Part shown: positions 11,794 through 19,885 of the stretch, piece after piece | How the letters are laid out: each line of letters starts with the position of its first letter | How positions within the stretch are numbered: the first letter of the stretch is position 1 | Assembly (NCBI GenBank): GCA_946612175.1 | Contig: CAMOEO010000013.1 | Location: 1 to 19,889 of the forward strand | Length of the DNA: 19,889 bases | Direction of reading: 5' to 3' | Source: an uncultured Verrucomicrobiota bacterium | Lineage (GTDB): Bacteria; Verrucomicrobiota; Kiritimatiellia; RFP12; UBA3636 | Notes under the pieces: generated by a model | The model's database searches: none | What the model saw: the letters and a program-made list of their open reading frames with translations, nothing else | What the model was told of the DNA's origin: nothing | Program-made: the position numbers and the translations under genes

Positions 11794-11822
11794 TTGCGTT
11801 CCGCCCGCGGGTCGGCTACAAT
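11794..11822 (+). promoter_or_regulatory. Sigma70-type promoter of the ompH-lpxD operon
   Basis: -35 TTGCGT (11794-11799), exactly 17 bases of spacer, and -10 TACAAT (11817-11822), a 5 of 6 match to the consensus in an otherwise very GC-rich region. Transcription would start about 27 bases before the ompH ATG. Together with the 92-bp gap this separates the envelope operon from the SNF2 genes. Confidence 0.7.
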
Positions 11823-11855
11823 CCGCCACAAACACCCCAACCCCGCCCCACCGCC

Positions 11856-12554
11856 ATGAAGCTTCGCCTCCTCGCCGCCCTCCTCCTCGCCGCCGCCCTC
11901 CCCGCCCCCGCCGCCACCACCGTCGGCGTCGTCAACATCAACCTCGTCGTCGAGGCCCACCCCTCCACCGTCGAGAACACCGCCGAGCTCTCCGAGCGCA
12001 CCCGCAAGTTCCTCGAGGAGCGCGATTCCCGCCGCCGCGGCCTCGAGGCCAAGCTCAAGGCGTTCGAGGACGCCGCCGCCCTCGTCCAGAGCCCCGTCCT
12101 CCAGGAGCCCGCCCGCAAGAAGGCCGCCGCGGACGCCCGCGCCCTCCGCGCCGACTTCGAGGCCGCCCAGGAGGAGTACCGCCGCTTCGTCGCCCTCCGC
12201 GAGGGCGAGCTGCAGCGCCGCAAGTCCGAGCTCCTCGCCGACGTCATGGCCGACATCCGCGCCAAGGTCGAGGCCCTCGCCAAGGAGCGCGGCATCGACC
12301 TCGTCGTCGCCCGCAGCGACGACCGCGTCGCCTCCTCCGTCACCACCGTCCTCTACGTCGCCCCCTCCATCGACCTCACCGACGCCCTCATCGCCGCCGT
12401 CGGCGGCGACCGCGCCGCCGCCGAGGCCTCCCTCGACAAGGCCAAGGCCTTCCTCGACGGCGAGGGCCCCGCCCCCGAGGGCTCCGAGGCCGCCCTCTAC
12501 GAGGCCCCCGCCGCCGCCCCCGCGCAGGCCCCCGCCGCCCCGGAGGGCCGCTAG
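11856..12554 (+). CDS. ompH: OmpH/Skp-family periplasmic chaperone
   Basis: A 232-residue exported protein. Residues 1-20 are a signal peptide (MKLRLLAALLLAAALPAPAA), followed by the family opening VGVVNINLVVEAHPS. A long charged, helical region (about 45-150, rich in Glu, Arg, Lys and Ala) would form the tentacle-like coiled coil, then RGIDLVVARS marks the end of the core. Skp/OmpH trimers hold unfolded outer-membrane proteins in the periplasm on the way to the BAM complex. The last 45 residues are an Ala/Pro/Glu-rich tail beyond the usual length, probably disordered. ATG at 11856 is chosen because it begins the signal peptide; no ribosome-binding site is obvious. lpxD follows after one base, a common pairing, but no bamA gene is next to it here. 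Confidence 0.88.
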   Translation: MKLRLLAALLLAAALPAPAATTVGVVNINLVVEAHPSTVENTAELSERTRKFLEERDSRRRGLEAKLKAFEDAAALVQSPVLQEPARKKAAADARALRADFEAAQEEYRRFVALREGELQRRKSELLADVMADIRAKVEALAKERGIDLVVARSDDRVASSVTTVLYVAPSIDLTDALIAAVGGDRAAAEASLDKAKAFLDGEGPAPEGSEAALYEAPAAAPAQAPAAPEGR

Positions 12555-12555
12555 C

Positions 12556-13611
12556 ATGCGCCTCTCCGAACTCGCCGCCCTCGTCGGCGGCCGCCTCGAG
12601 GGCGCCGCCGCCCCCGACGCCGAGCTCACCGGCGTCGCCTCCCTCCACGACGCCCTCCCCGGCGACGTCTCCTTCCTCGCCAACCCCAAGTACGCCCGGC
12701 AGCTCGCCTCGACCAGGGCCACCGCCGTCCTCGTCCGCGCGGACGCCGGCCTCCCGCCCCCCGCCGCCGGCGGCGCCCTCGTCCTCGTCGACTCCCCCGA
12801 CCTCGCCTTCGCGAAGGTCGTCCCGCTCTTCACCAGGCCCCCGATCGTCCGCGCCCCCGGCGTCCACCCGACCGCCGTCGTCGACCCGACCGCGACGCTC
12901 GGGAAGGACGTCTCCATCGGCCCGCTCTGCGTCGTCGGCCCCGGCGCCGTCGTCGGCGACCGCTGCGTCCTCGAGGCCCACGTCGTCGTCGCCGACGAGG
13001 CCATCCTCGGCGAGGACTGCCACCTCTACCCGATGGTCTCCGTCCGCGAGCGCTGCCGCCTCGGCCGCCGCGTCACCATCCACAACGGCACCGTGATCGG
13101 CGCCGACGGCTTCGGCTACAACACCAAGGTCGGCCCCGACGGCATCGTCGTCGAGAAGATCCCCCAGCTCGGCAACGTCGAGATCGGCGACGACGTCGAG
13201 ATCGGCGCCAACGCCGCCATCGACCGCGCCCGCTTCGGCTCCACCGTCATCGGTCCCCACACCAAGATCGACAACCTCGTCCAGATCGGCCACAACGTCC
13301 GCACCGGCCCCTACTGCGGCATCGTCTCCCAGGTCGGCATCGCCGGCTCCACCCACCTCGGCACGGGCGTCATGATCTGGGGCCAGGCGGGCCTCGCGGG
13401 CCACCTCGAGATCGGCGACCGCGTCGAGATCCTCGCCCACGCCGGCGTCGCCGGCGACCTCCGCGAGCCCGGCCAGTACCTCGGCTCCCCCGCCGTCCCC
13501 AAGCGCGAGGCCATCCGCCAGTTCCACATCCCCCGCTCCGTCGAGAACCTCAAGGCCGACGTCGCCGCCCTCAAGGCCCGGCTCGAGGCCCTCGAGGAGA
13601 AGCTCGCCTAG
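12556..13611 (+). CDS. lpxD: UDP-3-O-acylglucosamine N-acyltransferase
   Basis: A 351-residue lipid A enzyme, normal length. LpxD transfers a 3-hydroxyacyl chain from acyl carrier protein to the 2-amino group of UDP-3-O-acylglucosamine, the third step of the Raetz pathway, in the cytoplasm. Residues 1-100 form the uridine-binding domain (GVASLHDALPGDVSFLANPK). Residues about 103-315 are hexapeptide repeats forming a left-handed beta helix, with GADGFGYN (182-189) and IDNLVQIGHNV, where His246 is the expected catalytic base. A C-terminal charged helix (about 325-351) would pack in the trimer. The strong Shine-Dalgarno GGAGGG (12542-12547) lies inside the end of ompH, 8 bases before the ATG. 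The presence of this gene shows that the organism makes lipid A. No fabZ or lpxA follows; the next genes are convergent. Confidence 0.96.
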   Translation: MRLSELAALVGGRLEGAAAPDAELTGVASLHDALPGDVSFLANPKYARQLASTRATAVLVRADAGLPPPAAGGALVLVDSPDLAFAKVVPLFTRPPIVRAPGVHPTAVVDPTATLGKDVSIGPLCVVGPGAVVGDRCVLEAHVVVADEAILGEDCHLYPMVSVRERCRLGRRVTIHNGTVIGADGFGYNTKVGPDGIVVEKIPQLGNVEIGDDVEIGANAAIDRARFGSTVIGPHTKIDNLVQIGHNVRTGPYCGIVSQVGIAGSTHLGTGVMIWGQAGLAGHLEIGDRVEILAHAGVAGDLREPGQYLGSPAVPKREAIRQFHIPRSVENLKADVAALKARLEALEEKLA

Positions 13612-13630
13612 AGCGCCCCCTTCCCGTCGC

Positions 13631-13714
13631 CACGGAACGTCCGTGCCGCGGCGGCGGTCCTTCGAGAAGCGCCCCGCCCGGGGCCCCGGCGTCCGCTGGC
13701 GGACCGGGCCGGGG
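13631..13714. terminator. Two hairpins between convergent lpxD and the response regulator
   Basis: A small hairpin, CACGGA (13631-13636) with TCCGTG (13640-13645), lies 20 bases after lpxD. A larger one pairs 13684-13695 with 13700-13714 (12 bp, 4-base loop, 3-base bulge at 13705-13707) and touches the stop codon of the response regulator on the other strand. Neither is followed by a T run on either strand, so intrinsic termination is plausible but unproven. Confidence 0.45.
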
Positions 13715-14335
13715 TCAGACCTTCACCAGCTGCTTGCGCAGGGCGATGGCCGCGGCCTCGGTGCGGTTGGTGGCGCCGAGCTTGGCGAGCAGGTTCTCGA
13801 CGTGCTCCTTCGCGACGGTCCGGCTGATGCCGAGCATGCCGGCGATCTCGGCGTTGTTGAAGCCCTTGACGAGCATGGCGAGCACCTCCAGCTGCCGGGG
13901 GGAGAGCGTCGGCGCGGGCGGATCGGCCGCGAGAAGACCCTTCACCTCGGGCGAGATGAAGGTCTCGCCGGACGCGACGGCGCGGACCGCCGTGAGCAGC
14001 GTGCCGTCGTCCGCCGACTTCATCACCGCGCCCGCCGCGCCCGCCGCGAGCGCCGCGGCGATGGTGTCCGACGTGGAGTACGAGGTGAGGACGACGATCC
14101 TCGCCTCCGGCAGGCGGGCGTGGATTTCGGCGGTGGCGGCGACGCCGTCCTTCTCCGGCATCATGAGGTCCATGACGATGACGTCGGGGCGGAGCGCGAG
14201 CGCCTGGCGGACGGCCGCGTCGCCGTCGTCGGCCTCCCCGACGACGGCGAGGTCCTTCGCGGCGGCGAAGAGGGACTTGAGCCCCATGCGGACGATCTTG
14301 TGGTCGTCGGCGATCAGGATGGAAATCTTGCCCAT
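13715..14335 (-). CDS. LuxR/NarL-family response regulator
   Basis: A 206-residue cytoplasmic transcription regulator. The receiver domain (4-120) has acidic residues Asp10/Asp11, the phosphorylatable Asp56 (in VIVMDLMMPEKDG), Thr84 and Lys106, so the full phosphorylation set is present. The C-terminal LuxR-type helix-turn-helix (about 140-200) includes LSPRQLEVLAML, NAEIAGMLGISRTVAKEHV and the dimerising end. Phosphorylation by the kinase encoded just upstream should drive dimerisation and promoter binding. The start at 14335 has GAGGAG 8 bases upstream, inside the end of the kinase gene, and only two bases separate the kinase stop codon from this ATG. The first genes to test as targets are its own operon and the divergent surface-protein gene. 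Confidence 0.93.
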   Translation of the reverse strand: MGKISILIADDHKIVRMGLKSLFAAAKDLAVVGEADDGDAAVRQALALRPDVIVMDLMMPEKDGVAATAEIHARLPEARIVVLTSYSTSDTIAAALAAGAAGAVMKSADDGTLLTAVRAVASGETFISPEVKGLLAADPPAPTLSPRQLEVLAMLVKGFNNAEIAGMLGISRTVAKEHVENLLAKLGATNRTEAAAIALRKQLVKV

Positions 14336-14337
14336 GG

Positions 14338-16470
14338 TCAGGTCTCCTCGGGAAGGGGGATGTCGATGGCGATGCGGGCGCCCCGGCCGGGCGCGCTGGC
14401 GATGTCGGCCGTGCCGTTCAGGGCCTTGACGCGCTCCATCGCGCCCTCGAGCCCGAAATGCCCCTGCTCCATGCCGGGCCGGGTCGCGGGATCGAAGCCG
14501 CACCCGTCGTCCTCGACGGAGAAGCGGAGCCGGCCGTTCTCGAGCGCCCCCGCGACCCGGACCGTCGTCGCGCGGCCGTGGCGCACGGCGTTGACGGCGA
14601 GCTCGCGGACGATGCAGAGGATGTTGTGGAACGCGCTGTCGGGGATCCTCCGCCGCGGCACGTCGAAGCGCACCCGCAGCCGCGATTCGTCCAGATGCGG
14701 ACGGAGGGTGATGCGGACGGCCTCGTCGACGTCGTTCTTCTCGAGCGCCTGGTTGCGGAGGTCCCAGATGCAGTTCCGCAGCTCGGCACGGGAGGAGTTG
14801 ATCGCCTTGAGCGCGATGCCGAGGTGCGGGGCCGGGCCTTCGCCCGCCGCGGAGAGCGCCGCCTGCGCCGCGCGGATCTCCAGCGCCGCGCCCGTCAGGT
14901 TCTGGACGACGGAGTCGTGCAGCTCGGTCGCAAGGCGCGTCCGCTCGATGGCCTTGAGCTTCGCGTGGGTCGCCTCGACCTCCTTGTGCGCGAGCTCGCG
15001 CCCGCGCCTCTCGACAAGGACGCGCAGCGAGGCGTTCCAGACGAGGAACAGGGCGAGGACGCCGGTCATCGCGGAGAGGATGAAGAGGAACCGGCCGGGC
15101 GTCAGCCACGGCGGGCGCGCGAGGACGGCGACGTCGTCCTTTCCGCGCAGGACCAGCGTCAGCCCGCTGATGTGGGGCATGTCGGCCTGGGCGTCGTAGT
15201 CGTCCGTCTCCAGAAGGCAGACGCCCGTCGCCGCGATCCGGCAGCCCAGCTCGAGCCCCTCGGCCGCTTCGGGGCAGGCGCTCGCGTCGAGCTGGACGAG
15301 GTGGCCGCCGCAGTCGATGCCGATGCGCCCCTCCGCGCCGCCGGGCGAGGGCAGGTTGCGAACCGTACCGTCGAGCGTGACGAGCTTTCCGTAGTAGGAC
15401 GTCTCGAAGGTGGCCGACCCGGACGGGTTGCGGCCGATGACGGCATCCAGCGACGGGAGCCGCACGGGCTCCTGCGGCGCGGCCGCCCCGGGTGCGCAGG
15501 ACGAGATCGTCGCCGTGCCGAGGATGATGTTGAACTGGTCCGTTTCGGGGTATCCGCAGATGGTCGCTCGGAGGCCGGGGCGAGGCGCCGTCCGGTTGTG
15601 GTGGGACAGGCGCACGCGGACGATGCGCCCGTCGTCGTCCCGCAGGAGCAGGTTGTGCCGTTGCCAGACGGCGATGATTTCGCCCTCGACCTTCCGCCGG
15701 CCGAGCGTGAGGATGTCCGCGGGCGTGAGATAGATCTTCCGCTCGAGGGCGGGCGTGTCCTCGAGCGGTTGCGGCGGCGTCAGCGCCTCGATGTCCTCGA
15801 GGCGCGAGACGATGAGCGGCCTTGCGTACCGGCGGACGGACGGCAGCGCCCCGTTGAACGTCCCGACGACCGAGACCTGCGACTCCAGGAGCCGGTCGAC
15901 GTCTTCCGGATTCTGCGAAGGGACGAAGACCGGCATGGTCGTCGGCCCGTCCTTCAGCGTCAGGCAGAGGTAGTCGGGGTCCTCCTCGCTCGTGCGCCAG
16001 TCGATGACCTTGCCGGCCGTCCGGACGAGCCTCAGATTGTCGCGGATGCTCGAAAGGTCCCGGAGCGTTCGAGCGGCCGGTTCGACCGCGGCGCCGGTTC
16101 CAAGGACGCGGATGTCGCGGGCGACCGCGTAGGGCTCGTTGCCGTAGGCGAACTTCTTCAGTCCGAAGATGCCGGACGCGACAATGCGGTCGCCGGGGCG
16201 CAGTCCGACGGGAGGCTGCGACTCGTTGAAGACGGACACGAGGAGCTCGCCGTCGTCGAGGACGAACGCGGGGGCGGCGGACGGTTCGCGGCCGGGCATG
16301 AGGATCGTATGGACGGTGCCCGTCACGGCGAAGAGGTTGTGCCGCCCCGGCGTCGTGTCGTCCCAGACGGCCATCATGGAGCGGACGTCCGTGTTCGTCA
16401 CGGCGCCGGAGGGATCGGCGAGCGCGATCGACGGCAAGGCCCACAGAAGCGTCCGGAGCGTTCTCTTCAT
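14338..16470 (-). CDS. Membrane sensor histidine kinase (HisKA_3 type) with four OB-like periplasmic modules
   Basis: A 710-residue protein. Residues 1-19 look like a signal peptide (MKRTLRTLLWALPSIALAD). About 440 periplasmic residues follow, which I read as four related beta-rich modules (about 45-125, 145-225, 257-325 and 360-445). One membrane helix (459-481) leads into a short coiled coil. The dimerisation domain has LATELHDSVVQNLTG with phospho-acceptor His518. The ATPase domain has the N box at Asn627, DDGCGFD (654-660) and GHFGLEGAMERV (670-681). The kinase core is typical of NarX/DesK-type kinases that pair with LuxR-type regulators. The ATG at 16470 is chosen because the signal peptide starts there and AGGA lies 9 bases upstream. 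The ligand is unknown; no PAS, HAMP or Cache domain is visible. Confidence 0.9.
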   Translation of the reverse strand: MKRTLRTLLWALPSIALADPSGAVTNTDVRSMMAVWDDTTPGRHNLFAVTGTVHTILMPGREPSAAPAFVLDDGELLVSVFNESQPPVGLRPGDRIVASGIFGLKKFAYGNEPYAVARDIRVLGTGAAVEPAARTLRDLSSIRDNLRLVRTAGKVIDWRTSEEDPDYLCLTLKDGPTTMPVFVPSQNPEDVDRLLESQVSVVGTFNGALPSVRRYARPLIVSRLEDIEALTPPQPLEDTPALERKIYLTPADILTLGRRKVEGEIIAVWQRHNLLLRDDDGRIVRVRLSHHNRTAPRPGLRATICGYPETDQFNIILGTATISSCAPGAAAPQEPVRLPSLDAVIGRNPSGSATFETSYYGKLVTLDGTVRNLPSPGGAEGRIGIDCGGHLVQLDASACPEAAEGLELGCRIAATGVCLLETDDYDAQADMPHISGLTLVLRGKDDVAVLARPPWLTPGRFLFILSAMTGVLALFLVWNASLRVLVERRGRELAHKEVEATHAKLKAIERTRLATELHDSVVQNLTGAALEIRAAQAALSAAGEGPAPHLGIALKAINSSRAELRNCIWDLRNQALEKNDVDEAVRITLRPHLDESRLRVRFDVPRRRIPDSAFHNILCIVRELAVNAVRHGRATTVRVAGALENGRLRFSVEDDGCGFDPATRPGMEQGHFGLEGAMERVKALNGTADIASAPGRGARIAIDIPLPEET

Positions 16471-16509
16471 GGCGCGAATCCTACCAGAAATCGTCCCGTT
16501 TTCCCACCC

Positions 16510-16525
16510 CCCTCCATTTGGAGGG
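16510..16525. promoter_or_regulatory. Perfect 7-bp inverted repeat in the divergent kinase/surface-protein region (possible operator)
   Basis: CCCTCCA (16510-16516) and TGGAGGG (16519-16525) are perfectly inverted around TT. The dyad abuts the candidate -35 region of the surface-protein gene and lies 40 bp from the kinase ATG. Size and symmetry fit a dimeric regulator site, but a small RNA hairpin is equally possible. Confidence 0.45.
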
Positions 16526-16555
16526 TTCTCAACGGTTGGGGTCCGGTGGTAGAGT
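16526..16555 (+). promoter_or_regulatory. Candidate promoter of the surface-protein gene
   Basis: -35 TTCTCA (16526-16531), 18-base spacer, -10 TAGAGT (16550-16555), each a 4 of 6 match. The short palindrome CAACGGTTG (16530-16538) overlaps the -35 end. If used, it gives a leader of about 110 bases containing the hairpins at 16626-16656. The match is modest. Confidence 0.35.
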
Positions 16556-16625
16556 ATGCGGCGTTGCCGAGGCGGGTGCCGAGGCGACGCGCCTGCCCCC
16601 TGAAATTCATCGCAACCCCTCGCGC

Positions 16626-16656
16626 GCGCCCCCGTTCCGGGGGGCGCAAAAGCCCC
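16626..16656 (+). promoter_or_regulatory. Two mutually exclusive hairpins just before the ribosome-binding site
   Basis: GCGCCCCC (16626-16633) pairs perfectly with GGGGGCGC (16640-16647). An alternative stem pairs GGGGC (16641-16645) with GCCCC (16652-16656). The two share bases 16641-16645, so only one can form at a time. The strong Shine-Dalgarno AAAGGAG (16658-16664) begins two bases after the second stem. The arrangement could tune translation; no known riboswitch class is recognised. Confidence 0.35.
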
Positions 16657-16672
16657 GAAAGGAGTGATTGGA

Positions 16673-19600
16673 ATGAGCAAGACGATCCTGTGCAGACTGC
16701 TGCTCGCCCTCGTGGGCGCCTGTGCCCTGGACCTCCGCGCCGAAACGGCGTGGACGACCGGTTCGTGCGCGCCATCCGGATGGACGGCGCTCTCCGGAAA
16801 CCTGGTCGCCGGCCTGCACGGCACGATCAGCGGGGCGATCGCCACCGGCTATTCGACGAACGATCCCGACCTGCTGACCGACGGCTCCGTGCCGACGGGA
16901 AACGGAAACGGATTCAGGGTCGGATTCCAGAACAACGCGTCCATTGCATGGACGTTCGCCGCCCCGAAGACGCTGGATCAGGTTCGCGTCTCCAGCGGCT
17001 ATCTCGATTCGGTTGGTTTTTCGGGCTTCACCGTCTCGTCGGTCGAGGTCCAGGCGTTCGGGGCGTCCGCCTGGACGGCGCTCAACGCCGCGGCCGGACA
17101 AATGGCGGACACAAGGCAAGGCGAAATCCTGTCGCTGGTTCTCGCCGACGGAAGCGGAGCCCCGCTGGCCGAGGGCGTCGGCGCCCTGCGGGTGACGTTC
17201 GGGACGCCGCCGACCGGCTTCGCGAACTACTGCGTCGAGATCGAGGCCGTCGGTTCCGCGGAGGCGACGGGGCCGGTCGTCGGATCGCTCGACGTCGCCC
17301 CGGCGAAGACCAAGGCGACGGTGTCCGGCTCGATCGCCGATCCCGGCACGGACGCGACCGCGTGCGACATCTACCTCTCCCTCGACAGCGCGGAGGCGGT
17401 CAAGATCGCCGAGGGCGTGACGGGCGCGTTCGAGTATCGAATCCCGGGGCTGACGGCGGGAACGACGTACGCCTACGAGCTCTGCGTCTCCAACAACGCC
17501 CCGACGGCCGGGATCACGGTGCGGAACGGCACGTTCACGACCTTGGCCGCCGACGCGCCAACGGCGTCGTGGACGCAGGGCGAATACGCGCCGGCGAACT
17601 GGACGGCGCTGGCGCACGACATTCTCGCCGGCCTGGACGCGACGGAGAAGTCGGGGGTGTCCGGATACGCCAGCCAGGACATGACCAAGCTGACGGACGG
17701 GAGCGTGCCCAGTCCCGCGGCGGGCGCCGAGACGGTCGGATTCCAGAACAACGGGACCATAGCCTGGGCGTTCGAGGAGCCGATGACCATCGAGGCTCTC
17801 CGTCTTTCCTCCCTTTGGGAAAGCACGGCCTACAACGGCATTTCCGTCAACGCCATCCAGGTGAAATACCCGGATTCTGCGAACTGGGAGTCGCTCGCCG
17901 TGCCGACCGTGCAATGGACGGGCGGGACGCAGCTCGGGCAGACGGAAACGCTATCCGATGCCGAAACCGGCTATCTCGCGAGGAAGGCCGTCGGACTGAA
18001 GATCACCTTTGGCGCGCAGAAGGCGGCGCTCGCGAACTACTATGCCGAGATCGAAGCGGTCGGCCATGCCAGCGCCGACGATCCCGTTCCGCCGACATTC
18101 GCCGCGCCGACGGTCGACCTCCTGTCCGCGACCCGCGCGGCGGTGTCCGCGTCGCTTTCCGATCTCGGCGGGCGGGCCACAACGGCCTCCGTCTACTTCG
18201 CCTACGGCACGAGCCCGGACGCCCTCGGCGCCTCCGACTGCCTGGCCGCTTCGGCGTCGGCCGGGATGCCCTACGGCACGACGCTGACCGGGCTCGTCCC
18301 CGAGACGACCTACCACTATGCGTTCTTCGCGACGAACGACGTCACGGAGGTCGGCGCGACCGTCGCGGGCAGCTTCACGATGCCCGCGGCGACCACGGTC
18401 GCCTGCGCGCTCGAAATCCCCGCCGGCGTCTCGGTGAGGGCGGACGGCTTGACGTACGCGGAATCGACGACGATCCAGCTTCCCACGGGCGACGAGGTCG
18501 TCTTCGAGGCCGTTCCGGCGGCCGGCTACAAGTTCCTCTACTGGGAAGGGGCGGTCTCGGGGCTCGCGGGGATGGCGAATCCGCTGACGTTCTCCTCCGA
18601 GGCGGCATGCACGCTCCGTCCGGTCGTCGCGCCGGATCTGGAACCGACGACCTTCATCTGGAACGGAAGCGACGGCGAATGGGCCAACGGCGCGAACTGG
18701 AACGTCGGGCGGGTGCCGGGCCCGGGCGACGCGGTCGTGATCGCCGCCGGAACGTGCTCCGTCTCCAACTGGGTGTACGTGGGCTCCATCGCGCTTTCGG
18801 GAACGGGGAGCCTCAATGTCGGGATGGATGCGAAGGACGACGTGGACGAGGTCGGCGGCGTCATCGCCGGCGACGTCACGATCGCGGACTCCGCGCGCCT
18901 TGACGTCGCGCTGCCGAACGGGAACCGCCGCGGCCGCCTGGAGATCGGCGGAAACCTGACGCTGTCGGGCTCCGCGGAGCTGCACGTCGCGGCGGGGCCG
19001 GTCGACGGCCGGGCGTTCACGCTCGCGACGGGCTGCGGATTCGTGACGGTCGGCGGCACGTTCGCGATCAACGGCGCCGCCAAGTTCGTGCCGTGCTGCG
19101 ACCAGTACACGGGCGGCGGGGTCGTCACGACGGCCGAACGGTTCACCCTTGCGGCGGATGCGTCCGTCGAGGCCGTTTCGCTCGGCTACGCGTGGTTCGG
19201 AGACCGCGATCCGGTCTCCTGCGCCCCGGGGGCGCCGACCGGCGTCAAGGGCAACAGCGGCTGGTACGGCTCCAGCTACGGCGGGCAGGGCGACACCTAC
19301 GGCGGCGGCACCGGCATCCGCGGCAACGGCGGCATCGAGCCGTACGGCTTCGCCAACGCGCCGATCCATCCGGGCTCGCACAAGTACAACGACCAGCAGA
19401 AGAACAACGACCCGACGGCCGGCGGCGGGAACGTCCGCATCCATGCGGACCGCGTCTTGCTCGCCGGAACGATCGACGTCACGACCGAGGCGGTCCGCAC
19501 GTCCGGCGCTCCGTCCGGCGGCGGCATCTGGATCACGGCCGCGAAGCGTCTCGACGTCCGTCCTTCGGCGCAGCTTCTGGCGAAGGGCGGAGACTCCGCC

Positions 19601-19885
19601 CAGAAGTTCGGCAACGGCAACGGCGGCGGCGGACGCATCGCCTTCGGCCTGAAACTGACGGAAGAGGAGATCGCCGTTCTGGCGGCGACCGGCGAACTGC
19701 CGTCGGAATCGGAGGCCGCCATCGGCGGCGAGGCGGACTTCCTTGCGGCCTATCCGGGAACCACGATTTCCCTCGAAGGCGGCCAGGCGGCGAACGAGCC
19801 GGACGAGCCGCTGGAGGTCTGCCGCGGAACCTTCCGCTTCCTCTACGGGACGAAGATCCTTCCGACGGTGATCGTGGTGCGCTAG
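16673..19885 (+). CDS. Large exported surface protein with duplicated discoidin-like and FN3-like modules and a beta-helix-like C-terminal part
   Basis: A 1070-residue protein with a signal peptide (about 1-23, ending LDLRA). Residues 26-199 and 298-467 are two copies of a discoidin/F5-8-like module; matching landmarks are LTDGSVP, VGFQNN.(S/T)IAW.F and the closing ANY..EIEAVG. Each is followed by an FN3-like module (about 200-293 and 470-568; for example LTAGTTYAYELCVSN and LVPETTYHYAFFATN). Next come a small repeat-type domain (about 570-655), a module opening with WNGSDGEWANGANWN (from about 661) and a Gly-rich, beta-helix-like stretch (about 860-990). Such modules usually bind sugars or surfaces. 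No beta-barrel, LPXTG or PEP-CTERM tail is visible; the protein ends TVIVVR. ATG at 16673 is chosen over GTG at 16664 because the GTG overlaps the Shine-Dalgarno AAAGGAG. The ligand and anchoring are unknown. Confidence 0.8.
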   Translation: MSKTILCRLLLALVGACALDLRAETAWTTGSCAPSGWTALSGNLVAGLHGTISGAIATGYSTNDPDLLTDGSVPTGNGNGFRVGFQNNASIAWTFAAPKTLDQVRVSSGYLDSVGFSGFTVSSVEVQAFGASAWTALNAAAGQMADTRQGEILSLVLADGSGAPLAEGVGALRVTFGTPPTGFANYCVEIEAVGSAEATGPVVGSLDVAPAKTKATVSGSIADPGTDATACDIYLSLDSAEAVKIAEGVTGAFEYRIPGLTAGTTYAYELCVSNNAPTAGITVRNGTFTTLAADAPTASWTQGEYAPANWTALAHDILAGLDATEKSGVSGYASQDMTKLTDGSVPSPAAGAETVGFQNNGTIAWAFEEPMTIEALRLSSLWESTAYNGISVNAIQVKYPDSANWESLAVPTVQWTGGTQLGQTETLSDAETGYLARKAVGLKITFGAQKAALANYYAEIEAVGHASADDPVPPTFAAPTVDLLSATRAAVSASLSDLGGRATTASVYFAYGTSPDALGASDCLAASASAGMPYGTTLTGLVPETTYHYAFFATNDVTEVGATVAGSFTMPAATTVACALEIPAGVSVRADGLTYAESTTIQLPTGDEVVFEAVPAAGYKFLYWEGAVSGLAGMANPLTFSSEAACTLRPVVAPDLEPTTFIWNGSDGEWANGANWNVGRVPGPGDAVVIAAGTCSVSNWVYVGSIALSGTGSLNVGMDAKDDVDEVGGVIAGDVTIADSARLDVALPNGNRRGRLEIGGNLTLSGSAELHVAAGPVDGRAFTLATGCGFVTVGGTFAINGAAKFVPCCDQYTGGGVVTTAERFTLAADASVEAVSLGYAWFGDRDPVSCAPGAPTGVKGNSGWYGSSYGGQGDTYGGGTGIRGNGGIEPYGFANAPIHPGSHKYNDQQKNNDPTAGGGNVRIHADRVLLAGTIDVTTEAVRTSGAPSGGGIWITAAKRLDVRPSAQLLAKGGDSAQKFGNGNGGGGRIAFGLKLTEEEIAVLAATGELPSESEAAIGGEADFLAAYPGTTISLEGGQAANEPDEPLEVCRGTFRFLYGTKILPTVIVVR

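Noticed and set aside
16626..16672. Possible cyclic di-GMP riboswitch, suggested by GCGCAAAAGCC near the surface gene
   Set aside because: Only a short stretch resembles that class; the conserved core and the two-stem junction cannot be found.
14458..18903. A roughly 1480-codon plus-strand frame through the kinase and into the surface protein
   Set aside because: Asp/Arg/Gly-rich low complexity, antisense to the kinase and out of frame with the surface protein, both of which have clear domains and starts.
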